This document shows, piece by piece, positions 25,137-32,537 of a stretch of DNA of 64,000 nt. Source of the stretch: Rhodoferax sp. OV413 (GTDB lineage: Bacteria; Pseudomonadota; Gammaproteobacteria; Burkholderiales; Burkholderiaceae_C); the NCBI GenBank assembly GCA_945861785.1, contig CAMAWD010000018.1, forward strand, positions 1 through 64,000, in the 5' to 3' direction. Positions within the stretch are counted from its first letter, which is position 1; each line of letters opens with the position of its first letter. A program made the position numbers and the translations under genes. Below the pieces are notes generated by a model. The model was not told the DNA's origin, did not search any database, and saw only the letters and a list, made by a program, of their open reading frames with translations.

Positions 25137-26114
25137 CTATTGTGGTTTGAGCTTTGCCTCGACGATCAATCGTTGCCACGCGATCTTGTCGTTGGCCACA
25201 CGGCGTGCCATGTCGTCGGGGGAACTGGTCCGGACTTCCGCACCCACCTCGGCGAACTTGGCCACGATGTCCGGTTGCTTCATCGCCAGGGCGACTTCGC
25301 CCGCGATCGTCTGGAGCAGCGCGGCGGGTGCGCCCTTGGGCGCAAACAGGGCAAACCAGCCCGAGACATCGAAGCCGGGATAGCCGCTTTCCGCGAAGGT
25401 CGGAACCGCCGGGAACAGCGCGGAGCGCTGGGTGCCGGTGACTGCCAGGCCCTTGAGCTTGCCGGCGTCGATATGGGGTCGGGTGGTCAGGAAGTCGAGC
25501 ACCGCGAAATCGATGCGTCCCGACAGCAGTTCGGTCACCAGCGGGGCCGCGCCCTTGAACGGCACGTGCACCGGGTCGGCGCCCAGCTGGCGTGCCAGCT
25601 GGTCCGCATACAGGTGGATGGCAGATCCCGCACCAATGCTGCCGTAGCTGTACTTCTTCGGCGCCGCCTTCACCGCATCGGCGAACGCCTTCAGCGATGT
25701 CACGCCCATCTCGTTCGACGCCACCAGGATGTAGTTGCTGGTCCCCATCAGGCTGACCGGGGCGAAGTCGCGTTCCAGGTCGAAGCGCAGTTGCGTGTCG
25801 AGGATCGGCGCCAGCAGCATGGAATTGATGGCCAGCATCAGGGTGTAGCCGTCGGGTGCGGATTTGGACGCCACATCGGCACCGATGCCTCCGCTGGCAC
25901 CGGGCCGGTTGTCGATCAGCACCGACTGACCCCATTTCTCTTGGAGCTTGGCGCCAAGCAGCCGTGCGGCCGCATCGGTGATTCCACCTGGCGCGTAGGG
26001 CACGATCAGCTTCACGGGTCTGGAGGGAAAGCCGGTTGATGGCTGTGCCAGAACCGGAAACGCCGGGGCGAGGCCGGCCGCAAGTATTGCGAGAGCGGAA
26101 CGTCGGTCGAACAT
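25137..26114 (-). CDS. Tripartite tricarboxylate transporter receptor (Bug/TctC family)
   Basis: This 325-residue periplasmic receptor has a signal peptide (Arg-Arg-Ser, hydrophobic core, Val-Leu-Ala-Gln). The Bug signatures follow: PSRPVKLIVPYAPGG, the NRPGASGGIGADVASKSAPDGYTL-type region, and Val-Pro-Phe-Lys-Gly. It would bind a carboxylate for a TctAB-type importer, yet no permease genes are in the window, as is common for orphan Bug receptors in Burkholderiales. A GTAT-N6-ATAC site lies 57 bases upstream. Confidence 0.92.
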   Translation of the reverse strand: MFDRRSALAILAAGLAPAFPVLAQPSTGFPSRPVKLIVPYAPGGITDAAARLLGAKLQEKWGQSVLIDNRPGASGGIGADVASKSAPDGYTLMLAINSMLLAPILDTQLRFDLERDFAPVSLMGTSNYILVASNEMGVTSLKAFADAVKAAPKKYSYGSIGAGSAIHLYADQLARQLGADPVHVPFKGAAPLVTELLSGRIDFAVLDFLTTRPHIDAGKLKGLAVTGTQRSALFPAVPTFAESGYPGFDVSGWFALFAPKGAPAALLQTIAGEVALAMKQPDIVAKFAEVGAEVRTSSPDDMARRVANDKIAWQRLIVEAKLKPQ

Positions 26115-26170
26115 GGCTTTTCTCCTGGAAAGTGCCCGGTGTGGGCGTTTTGATGATATTGAGAGATATG

Positions 26171-26184
26171 GTATCTTAGAATAC
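26171..26184. promoter_or_regulatory. GTAT-N6-ATAC palindrome
   Basis: GTATCTTAGAATAC is a perfect match to the recurring motif. It lies between the leftward Bug receptor gene (start 26114) and a rightward SDR 5' fragment (start 26213), that is, at a former divergent promoter. Confidence 0.5.
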
Positions 26185-26673
26185 TAATTCGGCAAACCCG
26201 GTAGATTCACGAATGAAGAACACGCTCTTCGACCTGTCTGGAAAGAATGCGCTGGTCACCGGTTCGTACATTTCGCGGGCGGCCGACAGGGGGAAGAAGT
26301 TGACGACGTTTTTTTCGAACTGGATGGGCATCAAGGCGTTGTTGTGCGCTGATCCAATATGCCCCGCAATGAGAAAAACTTTGTCCTGGTTGACCAGCTT
26401 TTCGCCCGCGAGGACCGAGCGCTTGGGGTCGTAGGTGTTGTCTTGCGCCAGCAGCTTGATCTTGCGGCCTTTGACTCCTCCCTGTTCGTTCACCTCGTCG
26501 ACACGCAATTGCCTGCCGCCACGCGTCTGCTTTCTGTATGCGGCGACCGGACCCGACCGGTCGAGAATCGTTCCAACGAGGATCTCGGTCTTGGTAACGC
26601 CTTGACTCTGCGCCAAGCACGCGTTGGCGCTCAATGCGAGTGTCGCCAGGGCTGCAATGGTCTTGAGTTTCAT
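26176..26673 (-). pseudogene. Truncated ABC-type substrate-binding protein
   Basis: A good ribosome site (GGAG) and ATG 26673 start a LivK-type receptor. It has a signal peptide (Ala-Cys-Leu-Ala-Gln), then the TEILVGTILDRSGPVAAYRK and DEVNEQGGVKGRKI regions. After Arg-Glu-Met-Tyr-Glu-Pro (about 26265) the sequence changes to the antisense of an SDR start, and the frame ends at 26176. Only about 135 of the expected roughly 400 residues are real receptor. The missing C-terminal lobe means it cannot bind ligand normally. Confidence 0.75.
26213..26263 (+). pseudogene. SDR 5' fragment
   Basis: ATG 26213 begins Met-Lys-Asn-Thr-Leu-Phe-Asp-Leu-Ser-Gly-Lys-Asn-Ala-Leu-Val-Thr-Gly, the standard first strand and cofactor turn of a short-chain dehydrogenase. 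It breaks off at the junction with the inverted receptor fragment. A middle piece of an SDR reappears about 760 bases downstream at 27021, so the two may be parts of one gene split by inserted DNA. Confidence 0.5.
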
Positions 26674-26697
26674 CAATTTCTCCTGCGAAGGGGGGAC

Positions 26698-27010
26698 ATA
26701 TCCAGCGCACATCGCGTTGTGGAAAGGGAAGACGCCCACTATCGGATGATAGGCGACCGTATGCTGGGATATAAATCAAGACCACGGGTTGCGTAGTTAC
26801 ACGCAGTCCTTGCCTGACAGCGACCCGCAACAGGTTGGTTTTCTATTGACCGCAAAGCTTGGGCAGGCCAATAAACGGGATCCCCCAGACGCGAGCGGGT
26901 TTCGCTTCCCAGGCAGAGGAGCCATTTTGTCCTGGCGATGCTGGGCGAAACGTCCGTGGCCCTCGCTCAACCTGGCATTGCAGAATTGCGTGCGGCGGAG
27001 ACGGACATTC
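26698..27010. repeat. Two-copy dispersed repeat, copy A
   Basis: About 310 bases here match 32128-32415 in the same orientation with scattered mismatches. Shared landmarks are CGGATGAT, GTATGCTGGGATATAAA, TTCTATTGACCGCAAAGCTT, AGGAGCCATTTTGTCCT and GTGCGGCGGAGACGGACATT. Copy A carries about 22 extra bases in the middle. No conserved reading frame is convincing, and no terminal inverted repeats were seen. It abuts broken genes on both sides. Confidence 0.75.
26759..26772. promoter_or_regulatory. GTAT-N6-ATAT palindrome inside repeat copy A
   Basis: GTATGCTGGGATAT matches the recurring motif exactly and is identical in repeat copy B. It is followed by AAA, as in a promoter. Confidence 0.45.
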
Positions 27011-27011
27011 G

Positions 27012-27175
27012 TCCAACCGGGGGCAAGCCCATGGCTTCGCGGTCGATGTCTCCGACGATGCGGCGGTCGCGGCGACCATCGGACCGGTTGCGGCGCTGGT
27101 CACTTGCGCCGGCACGACCAATGCGGCACCCTCCCAGACCATGGACCGTGCGGTTTGGCGCAAGCTTATGGACGT
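27012..27175 (+). pseudogene. SDR middle fragment
   Basis: In one frame, His-Gly-Phe-Ala-Val-Asp-Val-Ser-Asp-Asp is followed by Ala-Leu-Val-Thr-Cys-Ala-Gly, equivalent to the Asp-Val and NNAG region of a short-chain dehydrogenase, then Trp-Arg-Lys-Leu-Met-Asp-Val. It has neither start nor catalytic part. It begins where the repeat ends and stops where a ligase fragment starts in another frame. Confidence 0.6.
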
Positions 27176-27721
27176 CAGGAACTGCGGATCTGCGACCCAG
27201 AAACCAACCGGGCACTGAAGTTCGGCGAGGTCGGCGAAATCTGCATCCGTGGGCCGATGACTCTGATGAATTACTACAACATGCCAGAAGCCACCGAAAA
27301 GGCCATAGACGTCGACGGGTGGCTGCATTCGGGCGACCTGGGCACTCTGGCCGAAGACGGTTACCCCCAGATCACCGGCCGACTCAAGGACATGATCATC
27401 CGTGGCGGCAGCAATATCTATCCGCGCGAAATCGAGGACGTGTTGAGCGAACACCCGGGTGTCGCCGAGTCGGCCGTGTTCGGTATACCCGACCCGACCT
27501 ATGGCGAGGTCGTGGTGGCCGCTGTCCGGAGCAAGGCCAGCGCCGCGCTAGACGAGGCCGGCATACGGGACTTTCTGGGTGCACGCATTGCGCGCTACAA
27601 GCTGCCCAGCCATGTCTGGTTCCTGGACCAGTTTCCGCTGACCCCGTCGGGCAAGGTGCAGAAGTTCGTCATGCGCGACCAGTTTGCCGCTATCCAGCGC
27701 AACGCGGCAGGCGAAAAGTAG
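27176..27721 (+). pseudogene. C-terminal fragment of an acyl-CoA ligase
   Basis: About 180 codons match the last third of an ANL ligase. The region after the adenylation core (GEVGEICIRGPMTLMNYYNM), the Ser-Gly-Asp-Leu aspartate motif, the DMIIRGGSNIYPREIEDVL hinge and the final PLTPSGKVQK lysine motif are intact. The first 350 or so residues, including the P-loop, are missing. The upstream frame crosses the SDR fragment and repeat without a plausible start, so it is a relic. Confidence 0.75.
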
Positions 27722-27730
27722 TAGTTGCCG

Positions 27731-28096
27731 ATGCAAGCTGAACATACGGCCGCGGCGCCGGCCACCCGTCCCGAGTTCGCTCGGGGCATCGCCCCGGTGG
27801 CTGGCGGCAGTGGCGGACTGGGCGCGGGGGTCTGCCGTTTGCTCGCCAAGGCAGGCTCCAATGTTGCGCTAAGCTACCGTTCAAGCAAGGCGACGGCGTA
27901 CCGTGTGGCAGATGACGTGCGAGGCCGCGGATGTCAATCGTGTGTGCAGGCTCTTGACCTTGAGGACGCCCAGGCCACCAAGGCATGGGTCGATGCCATG
28001 GCGGCCCAATTCGGGCATATCCACTCCGTCGTCTACGCCGCCGGGCCTGTCACGGTCGTCCATATACCGGTGTCCGGTGGACTGCACCTGTTGTAG
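27731..28096 (+). pseudogene. Truncated short-chain dehydrogenase
   Basis: The frame starts at ATG 27731. It shows an SDR N-terminus with the glycine motif Gly-Gly-Ser-Gly-Gly-Leu-Gly, Asp-Leu-Glu-Asp after strand 3 and Tyr-Ala-Ala-Gly-Pro in place of NNAG. It ends after about 105 genuine residues, before the catalytic Ser-Tyr-Lys part. The 3' half has been lost next to the MeaB gene. Confidence 0.7.
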
Positions 28097-28102
28097 GCCG
28101 GG

Positions 28103-29077
28103 ATGGTGGACGAGAACGCAACCATCCAGCGCACCGTAGCCGCGGTGCTGGCGCGCAGCGTGCGTGCGGGAGCGCGGCTAATCACCCAGGCCGAAAGCGG
28201 TGACGCGGGCATCCGGCCGGTGCTGCAGACGCTGTACCGGTATGGCGGGCATGCCAGGGTGGTCGGTATCACAGGCCCGCCGGGCGCAGGCAAGAGCACC
28301 CTGGTGGACCAGTTGGTAGCCCACTACCGTGCAATGGGCCAGCGTATTGCGGTGCTGGCCGTGGACCCCTCCTCCCCCTTTTCCGGCGGTGCCGTGCTGG
28401 GCGACCGACTGCGCATGGGCCGGCACGACACCGACCCGGATGTGTTCATCCGCAGCATGGCGACACGCGGCGTGCTGGGCGGCCTGTCCAAGGCGGTGGG
28501 CGATGCGCTGACGGTGCTGGACGCCATGGGCTGGGACGTGGTCATCGTCGAGACCGTCGGCGTGGGGCAAAGCGAGATGGACATCGTGCGCCATGCGTCC
28601 TGCATCGTGTTGCTGCAGACCGCCATGGGCGGCGATGCGGTGCAGATTGCCAAGGCCGGCGTGCTGGAGGTGGGCGACATCTTCGTCGTCAACAAGGCCG
28701 AAGCCGAGGGCAGCGGCCGCATGGTGAACGCCCTGAACGAGATGATCGGCAACCGCGCCAACCATGGCGAGCCCGGCAAGTGGCAACACCCGGTGCTGAA
28801 GACCGAGGCCACCACAGGCAAAGGTACAGTGGAACTGGCGCAGCAGATCGAGCGCCGGTTTGTTTTCCTGTCCGACCACCCCCAGGTGGCGCGGGCCCAG
28901 CAGGTCACCCAGCTGCGTGCACGCGCGAGCGAGATTGCCAGGGACCGGGTTGACACGCGTATCCGGCGCCTGACCGATGGTGATGCGGGCCACGCCCAGT
29001 TGTTGGCGGATGTACTGGCACGCAGGCAGGACCCATATTCATTCGCGGAGGCGCTGCTGCGCGACGGCGGTTCTTGA
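28103..29077 (+). CDS. meaB: MeaB/ArgK-type GTPase (methylmalonyl-CoA mutase chaperone)
   Basis: This 324-residue G3E-family GTPase has the P-loop ITGPPGAGKST near residue 60, Val-Asp-Pro-Ser-Ser-Pro-Phe-Ser-Gly-Gly, the EQ/ET switch (VIVETVGVGQSE) and the guanine-specificity motif VVNKAE. MeaB proteins protect and load B12-dependent acyl-CoA mutases. No mutase gene is in this window, so it probably serves one elsewhere, or its partner was lost with the damaged genes just upstream. The start at 28103 follows a broken SDR by seven bases. Confidence 0.9.
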   Translation: MVDENATIQRTVAAVLARSVRAGARLITQAESGDAGIRPVLQTLYRYGGHARVVGITGPPGAGKSTLVDQLVAHYRAMGQRIAVLAVDPSSPFSGGAVLGDRLRMGRHDTDPDVFIRSMATRGVLGGLSKAVGDALTVLDAMGWDVVIVETVGVGQSEMDIVRHASCIVLLQTAMGGDAVQIAKAGVLEVGDIFVVNKAEAEGSGRMVNALNEMIGNRANHGEPGKWQHPVLKTEATTGKGTVELAQQIERRFVFLSDHPQVARAQQVTQLRARASEIARDRVDTRIRRLTDGDAGHAQLLADVLARRQDPYSFAEALLRDGGS

Positions 29078-29162
29078 CAACCGTCATCGGATGGCGGGAC
29101 GCTGCCCGCAGCCACGCAGTTGACAACACAGGCTCCGGCGTGGCTGTCAATCTCCCCCAAAC

Positions 29163-30083
29163 TCAGACTGCAGCACCAAATGTAGGCAGTGAAAACACCT
29201 TTCCCGCAGCTTCCTTAATGAGCCGGCACGCTTCCATTGCCAATGGGGGCTGGTAAGCACCGCGTTTCCAAACTGTCACAAGCTGCGTAGTTGCTGGCGC
29301 GGCCGCAAGTGCTACGGGAACTAACCCGCGACCTGCTGCCGAACGCAGCGTACCTAAGGCAAACACCGTGGCGATGTCGCTCTTGCGCACTATCTGGGCG
29401 AGCACTGCGGGAGGAACGTCCGTCTCAACTACGATGTCGGGGGCAGGAACTCCGGCGGAACGCAAGGCATCGTCAAACCATTCGCGGATAGGTACACCCG
29501 CCACAGGCACGATCCAACGTAAGCTATCGAGGCGCATGGAGCCAGGCAGCGTGTGTATCGGATGGTCCGCTCGTACGACAATACTGTGACCATCCTCACC
29601 GACCGTTTCGTGGGAAAGTCCCGAAGGCATCGGCTGGAAGAACGCTGTGATCGCTACGTCCAACTCGCGCTCGTCAATCATGCGATAGAGCGCCGGACTC
29701 AGTTGAGACCGGACCTGGAACCGAACACCGGGATGGCTCTTCATCATGGACTGGATGACCGGGATTAGAACCGGCTCGACCATGCCTGGCACTGCGCCAA
29801 TCCGTACCAGACCGCTCATGCCGAGCTTTCGCGCTCGCATCTCTTGCACGATGCCGTCCATAGAAGTCTTTATCCGCATCGCGGAAGCCTGCAACGCCGC
29901 GCCGTCGGGAGTCAAGATAACGCCACTTGGGCTTCGCTCCAGTAGACGCAACTCGAAACTTGTTTCCAACCTACGGATCGCCTTTGAAACAGCGGACTGG
30001 GTAATCCCGATCTCGTCAGCAGCCCGGTGCAGGTTACCGAGGCGCCCGACGACTGCGAATAGTTCAAGGTCTTCGATTTTCAT
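29163..30083 (-). CDS. LysR-family transcriptional regulator
   Basis: This 306-residue LysR protein has an N-terminal winged helix (GNLHRAADEIGITQSAVSKAIRRLE, about residues 16-40) and a two-lobed effector domain. It is divergent from a Bug receptor and crotonase pair, and a perfect GATTCC-N5-GGAATC palindrome lies just upstream of its start. It most likely controls those two genes in response to the imported compound. Codon use here is less GC-biased than in most of the window, as in the following two genes. Confidence 0.93.
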   Translation of the reverse strand: MKIEDLELFAVVGRLGNLHRAADEIGITQSAVSKAIRRLETSFELRLLERSPSGVILTPDGAALQASAMRIKTSMDGIVQEMRARKLGMSGLVRIGAVPGMVEPVLIPVIQSMMKSHPGVRFQVRSQLSPALYRMIDERELDVAITAFFQPMPSGLSHETVGEDGHSIVVRADHPIHTLPGSMRLDSLRWIVPVAGVPIREWFDDALRSAGVPAPDIVVETDVPPAVLAQIVRKSDIATVFALGTLRSAAGRGLVPVALAAAPATTQLVTVWKRGAYQPPLAMEACRLIKEAAGKVFSLPTFGAAV

Positions 30084-30089
30084 GATCGA

Positions 30090-30106
30090 GATTCCGTTGG
30101 GGAATC
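30090..30106. promoter_or_regulatory. LysR-box candidate GATTCC-N5-GGAATC
   Basis: The 17-base perfect palindrome GATTCCGTTGGGGAATC contains the T-N11-A pattern typical of LysR recognition. It lies seven bases from the lysR start and 82 from the divergent Bug gene. Confidence 0.65.
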
Positions 30107-30187
30107 GATTAAGGAACGCAGGGAATCGCCATTTTTACAGAGTGCTACCTAGAATCGCCCGTCGCATTCAATCTTTACAAAAATACT

Positions 30188-31216
30188 ATGCCGAAAATCG
30201 AACTCCTCAAGCCCCATCAACAGCGCGTTGCGCGTCGCCGACTGCTCACCACGGTCGCACGCATCGCGTTAGTGGCTTCATTGGGAGCGGTAAGCCAAAC
30301 CTTCGCGCAGATGAGCGGCTATCCGAACAAGCCGATCCGTTTGATCGTTCCATTCGCTGCGGGTACGTCTGTAGACTTGGTCGCAAGAATCTTCGCACAA
30401 CGGCTCAGTGCCGAAATCGGCAGTGCTGTCATTGTGGAGCCTCGCCCTGGTGGCGGCTCCATTTTGGGTACGCAGTATGTCGCCCAGGCTGCACCTGATG
30501 GGTACACGCTCCTCCTGGGTAGCAATAGCGCGCTTACGATTGCACCCTTCATGCAATCCTCGTTGAAGTACGACCCGATAAAGTCCTTCGTACCCGTCGT
30601 GGGCCTTTTCACGACCTCTTCGGTGCTGCTTGCGCGCGCGGAGCTTCCGGTGCAAAACCTCGGTGACGTTATCGAGCTTGCGCGCAAGTCGCCGGGAAAA
30701 ATAAGCTATGGTTCCTACGGCATCGGCACCATACCGCACCTTTCGATGGCAATCCTGGAAACGAGGACAAACACGACCTTTAACCATATTCCATATAAGG
30801 GTGGTTCGGAGGCTGGGCAAGCGGCCGCAGCCGGTGATGTCGATCTTGGATTCGAAACTGTCCCTGGCGCAACAGCACGCATCAAGACTGGAAGGGTCAA
30901 GCCTATCGCTATCTTCCAAGCCAAACGCTCGCTACATCTGCCTCAGATTCCCAGCACCGTTGAAACAGGAAATGGGGATGCAAACATCCTCGGCTTCGTT
31001 GGTGTGTTCGCCCCGGCAGGCACGCCCTCGGACGTCATCGCAAAACTAGGTGGTGCGGCCAAGGCTGCCCTGCAGGACCCCGAATTCAATAAAGGCCTGA
31101 ATGGACTGGGAGCAGAACCACTGCCGCTTACGGCCTCCGAGCTTGCGGCGGTTATCGTGAGGGAGATGGAGAGCGTAGGCACAACAATCAAGCGCCTCAG
31201 CATAAAGGCCGAGTAG
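30188..31216 (+). CDS. Tripartite tricarboxylate transporter receptor (Bug/TctC family)
   Basis: This 342-residue receptor has a basic N-region with Arg-Arg-Arg, a hydrophobic signal core and Thr-Phe-Ala-Gln as cleavage site. It also carries the Bug motifs Tyr-Pro-Asn-Lys-Pro-Ile-Arg-Leu-Ile-Val-Pro-Phe, Pro-Arg-Pro-Gly-Gly-Gly and Ala-Pro-Asp-Gly-Tyr-Thr-Leu. It is divergent from lysR and followed six bases later by a crotonase start. No permease gene accompanies it. Codon choice includes more A/T-ending codons than in neighbours beyond this block. Confidence 0.92.
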   Translation: MPKIELLKPHQQRVARRRLLTTVARIALVASLGAVSQTFAQMSGYPNKPIRLIVPFAAGTSVDLVARIFAQRLSAEIGSAVIVEPRPGGGSILGTQYVAQAAPDGYTLLLGSNSALTIAPFMQSSLKYDPIKSFVPVVGLFTTSSVLLARAELPVQNLGDVIELARKSPGKISYGSYGIGTIPHLSMAILETRTNTTFNHIPYKGGSEAGQAAAAGDVDLGFETVPGATARIKTGRVKPIAIFQAKRSLHLPQIPSTVETGNGDANILGFVGVFAPAGTPSDVIAKLGGAAKAALQDPEFNKGLNGLGAEPLPLTASELAAVIVREMESVGTTIKRLSIKAE

Positions 31217-31222
31217 TTGTCC

Positions 31223-32068
31223 ATGTCTAGTATCAAGAAGTATGCGGTGGGGCATGTGCTCATCCTTGAAATGGATGTTCCGGAGAGCCGCAATGCGCTG
31301 TCGAAAGAACTGCAGGCGGAACTGATCACGGAACTAGATACGGCTCCCGCAGAGGGCTTTCGTGTTGCCGTTCTGAAGGGCTCCTCGACGGTGTTTTCCT
31401 CTGGGTACAACGTAAGCCCGGTGGGGCGGAGCAACTACGTAGGCGAAAACGAAGTGTTCGCGGATGTCCAACGACTGCGCGATCACGTGGACTTCCTGCT
31501 GCGCCTGCGGCGCGTGCAAATGCCGGTGGTGGCCCAGGTAAGAGGCTATTGCCTAGCTGGCGGCACCGATTTAATGCTCGCCACGGACATAGCGATTGTC
31601 GCGGACGACGCGAAGATTGGAGTGCCGAATGTACGCAGTTTCGGTATTTCGCTCTTTAGCACATTGTGGCCGCTGCTCATCGGACCCATGCGCAGCAAGC
31701 TAATGATGTTCACTGGCGATTCGATCACCGGAAAACAGGCGTCCGACTGGGGCTTGGCTGCTCTTTCTGCGCCCGCGGAGTCTCTGGACTCAACAGTCAT
31801 GCAACTTGCCAGCCGTATGGCGTTGATGCCTCCTGACCTGTTATCAGCTTCCAAAATCGCTGCGAACAGGATGATGGAGATCGTGGGCCTAGAGGCCCTG
31901 TTGCAGTCAGCCATCGAAGTTGATGTTCTGGCGCACTTCAGCGGTAGCATCGTCGACTATTGGAAGAAAGTGAAGACCGATGGCTTGCGCAGCGTCATAC
32001 GGGAGCGGGACGCGCCTTACGCCCAAGGCGGTCTTGCCGAACTAATCGGGCTGCCACCCTTGCCATAG
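31223..32068 (+). CDS. Enoyl-CoA hydratase/isomerase family
   Basis: This 281-residue crotonase has the first oxyanion segment FSSGYNVSP (Gly-Tyr in place of the usual Gly-x-Asp) and a clear second one (RGYCLAGGTDLMLATD). The C-terminal part is longer than average. I start at ATG 31223; a TTG at 31217 directly after the receptor stop is possible. It forms a two-gene unit with the Bug receptor under the LysR gene. The usual catalytic glutamates are not obvious, so the exact reaction is uncertain. Confidence 0.87.
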   Translation: MSSIKKYAVGHVLILEMDVPESRNALSKELQAELITELDTAPAEGFRVAVLKGSSTVFSSGYNVSPVGRSNYVGENEVFADVQRLRDHVDFLLRLRRVQMPVVAQVRGYCLAGGTDLMLATDIAIVADDAKIGVPNVRSFGISLFSTLWPLLIGPMRSKLMMFTGDSITGKQASDWGLAALSAPAESLDSTVMQLASRMALMPPDLLSASKIAANRMMEIVGLEALLQSAIEVDVLAHFSGSIVDYWKKVKTDGLRSVIRERDAPYAQGGLAELIGLPPLP

Positions 32069-32127
32069 CAACCGGACCCCTTCTTGGGAATTCGCTGATC
32101 ACGGGCGCGCAATAGGCTTGTCCGTCA

Positions 32128-32415
32128 ATATCCAGCACATCGCGCTGTCGAAAGGGAAGACGCCGATTATCGGATGATGGGGTACCGTATGCTGGGATAT
32201 AAAACAAGACCTCAGTATGCGTAGTTACCCTCGGTTCTTGCCTGACAGCGACCGGCCACAGGTTGATTTTCTATTGACCGCAAAGCTTGGGATTGCCCGG
32301 ACCGCACTGGTCGAACGGCAGAGGAGCCATTTTGTCCTTGCGATGATCGGCGCAGCGTCCGAGCCCCTCGTTCAACTTGGCATTGCAGTATTGCGTGCGG
32401 CGGAGACGGACATTC
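32128..32415. repeat. Two-copy dispersed repeat, copy B
   Basis: Same-orientation partner of copy A at 26698-27010, estimated by eye at more than 80 percent identical outside a gap. It lies between an intact crotonase gene and an intact acyl-CoA dehydrogenase gene, and the two copies bracket about 5 kb. Confidence 0.75.
32187..32200. promoter_or_regulatory. GTAT-N6-ATAT palindrome inside repeat copy B
   Basis: GTATGCTGGGATAT is identical to the site in copy A and shares GTATGCTG with the site at 21901 read on the minus strand. Confidence 0.45.
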
Positions 32416-32509
32416 AATATACAGGCGTGTGGCGCCGTGAAGGGCCGAGAACCATTCCGGCCGCGCTGGTTCAAGCAAAGAGCCCGCCAGCATGGTATGG
32501 TTCAACACG

Positions 32510-32523
32510 GTATGGATAAATAT
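32510..32523. promoter_or_regulatory. GTAT-N6-ATAT palindrome before acyl-CoA dehydrogenase
   Basis: GTATGGATAAATAT lies 15 bases upstream of the ATG at 32538, where a repressor would block transcription or initiation. It matches the recurring motif exactly. Confidence 0.5.
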
Positions 32524-32537
32524 TTACGGATTTCGAG

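Larger units (their letters stand above)
32069..32537. other. 469-base gap with repeat copy B and a promoter
   Basis: No gene is supported. Most of the stretch is repeat copy B (32128-32415). The last 40 bases are AT-rich and contain a second GTAT-N6-ATAT motif 15 bases before the acyl-CoA dehydrogenase ATG. A 100-codon plus-strand frame through the repeat is not conserved in copy A. Confidence 0.65.

Noticed and set aside
26698-32415. Repeats A and B as ends of a composite transposon
   Set aside because: No transposase, no terminal inverted repeats and no target duplication were seen, and the enclosed genes are unrelated to mobility.
32217-32519. Plus-strand 100-codon frame through repeat copy B
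   Set aside because: Frame and stops are not conserved in repeat copy A, so coding is unlikely.
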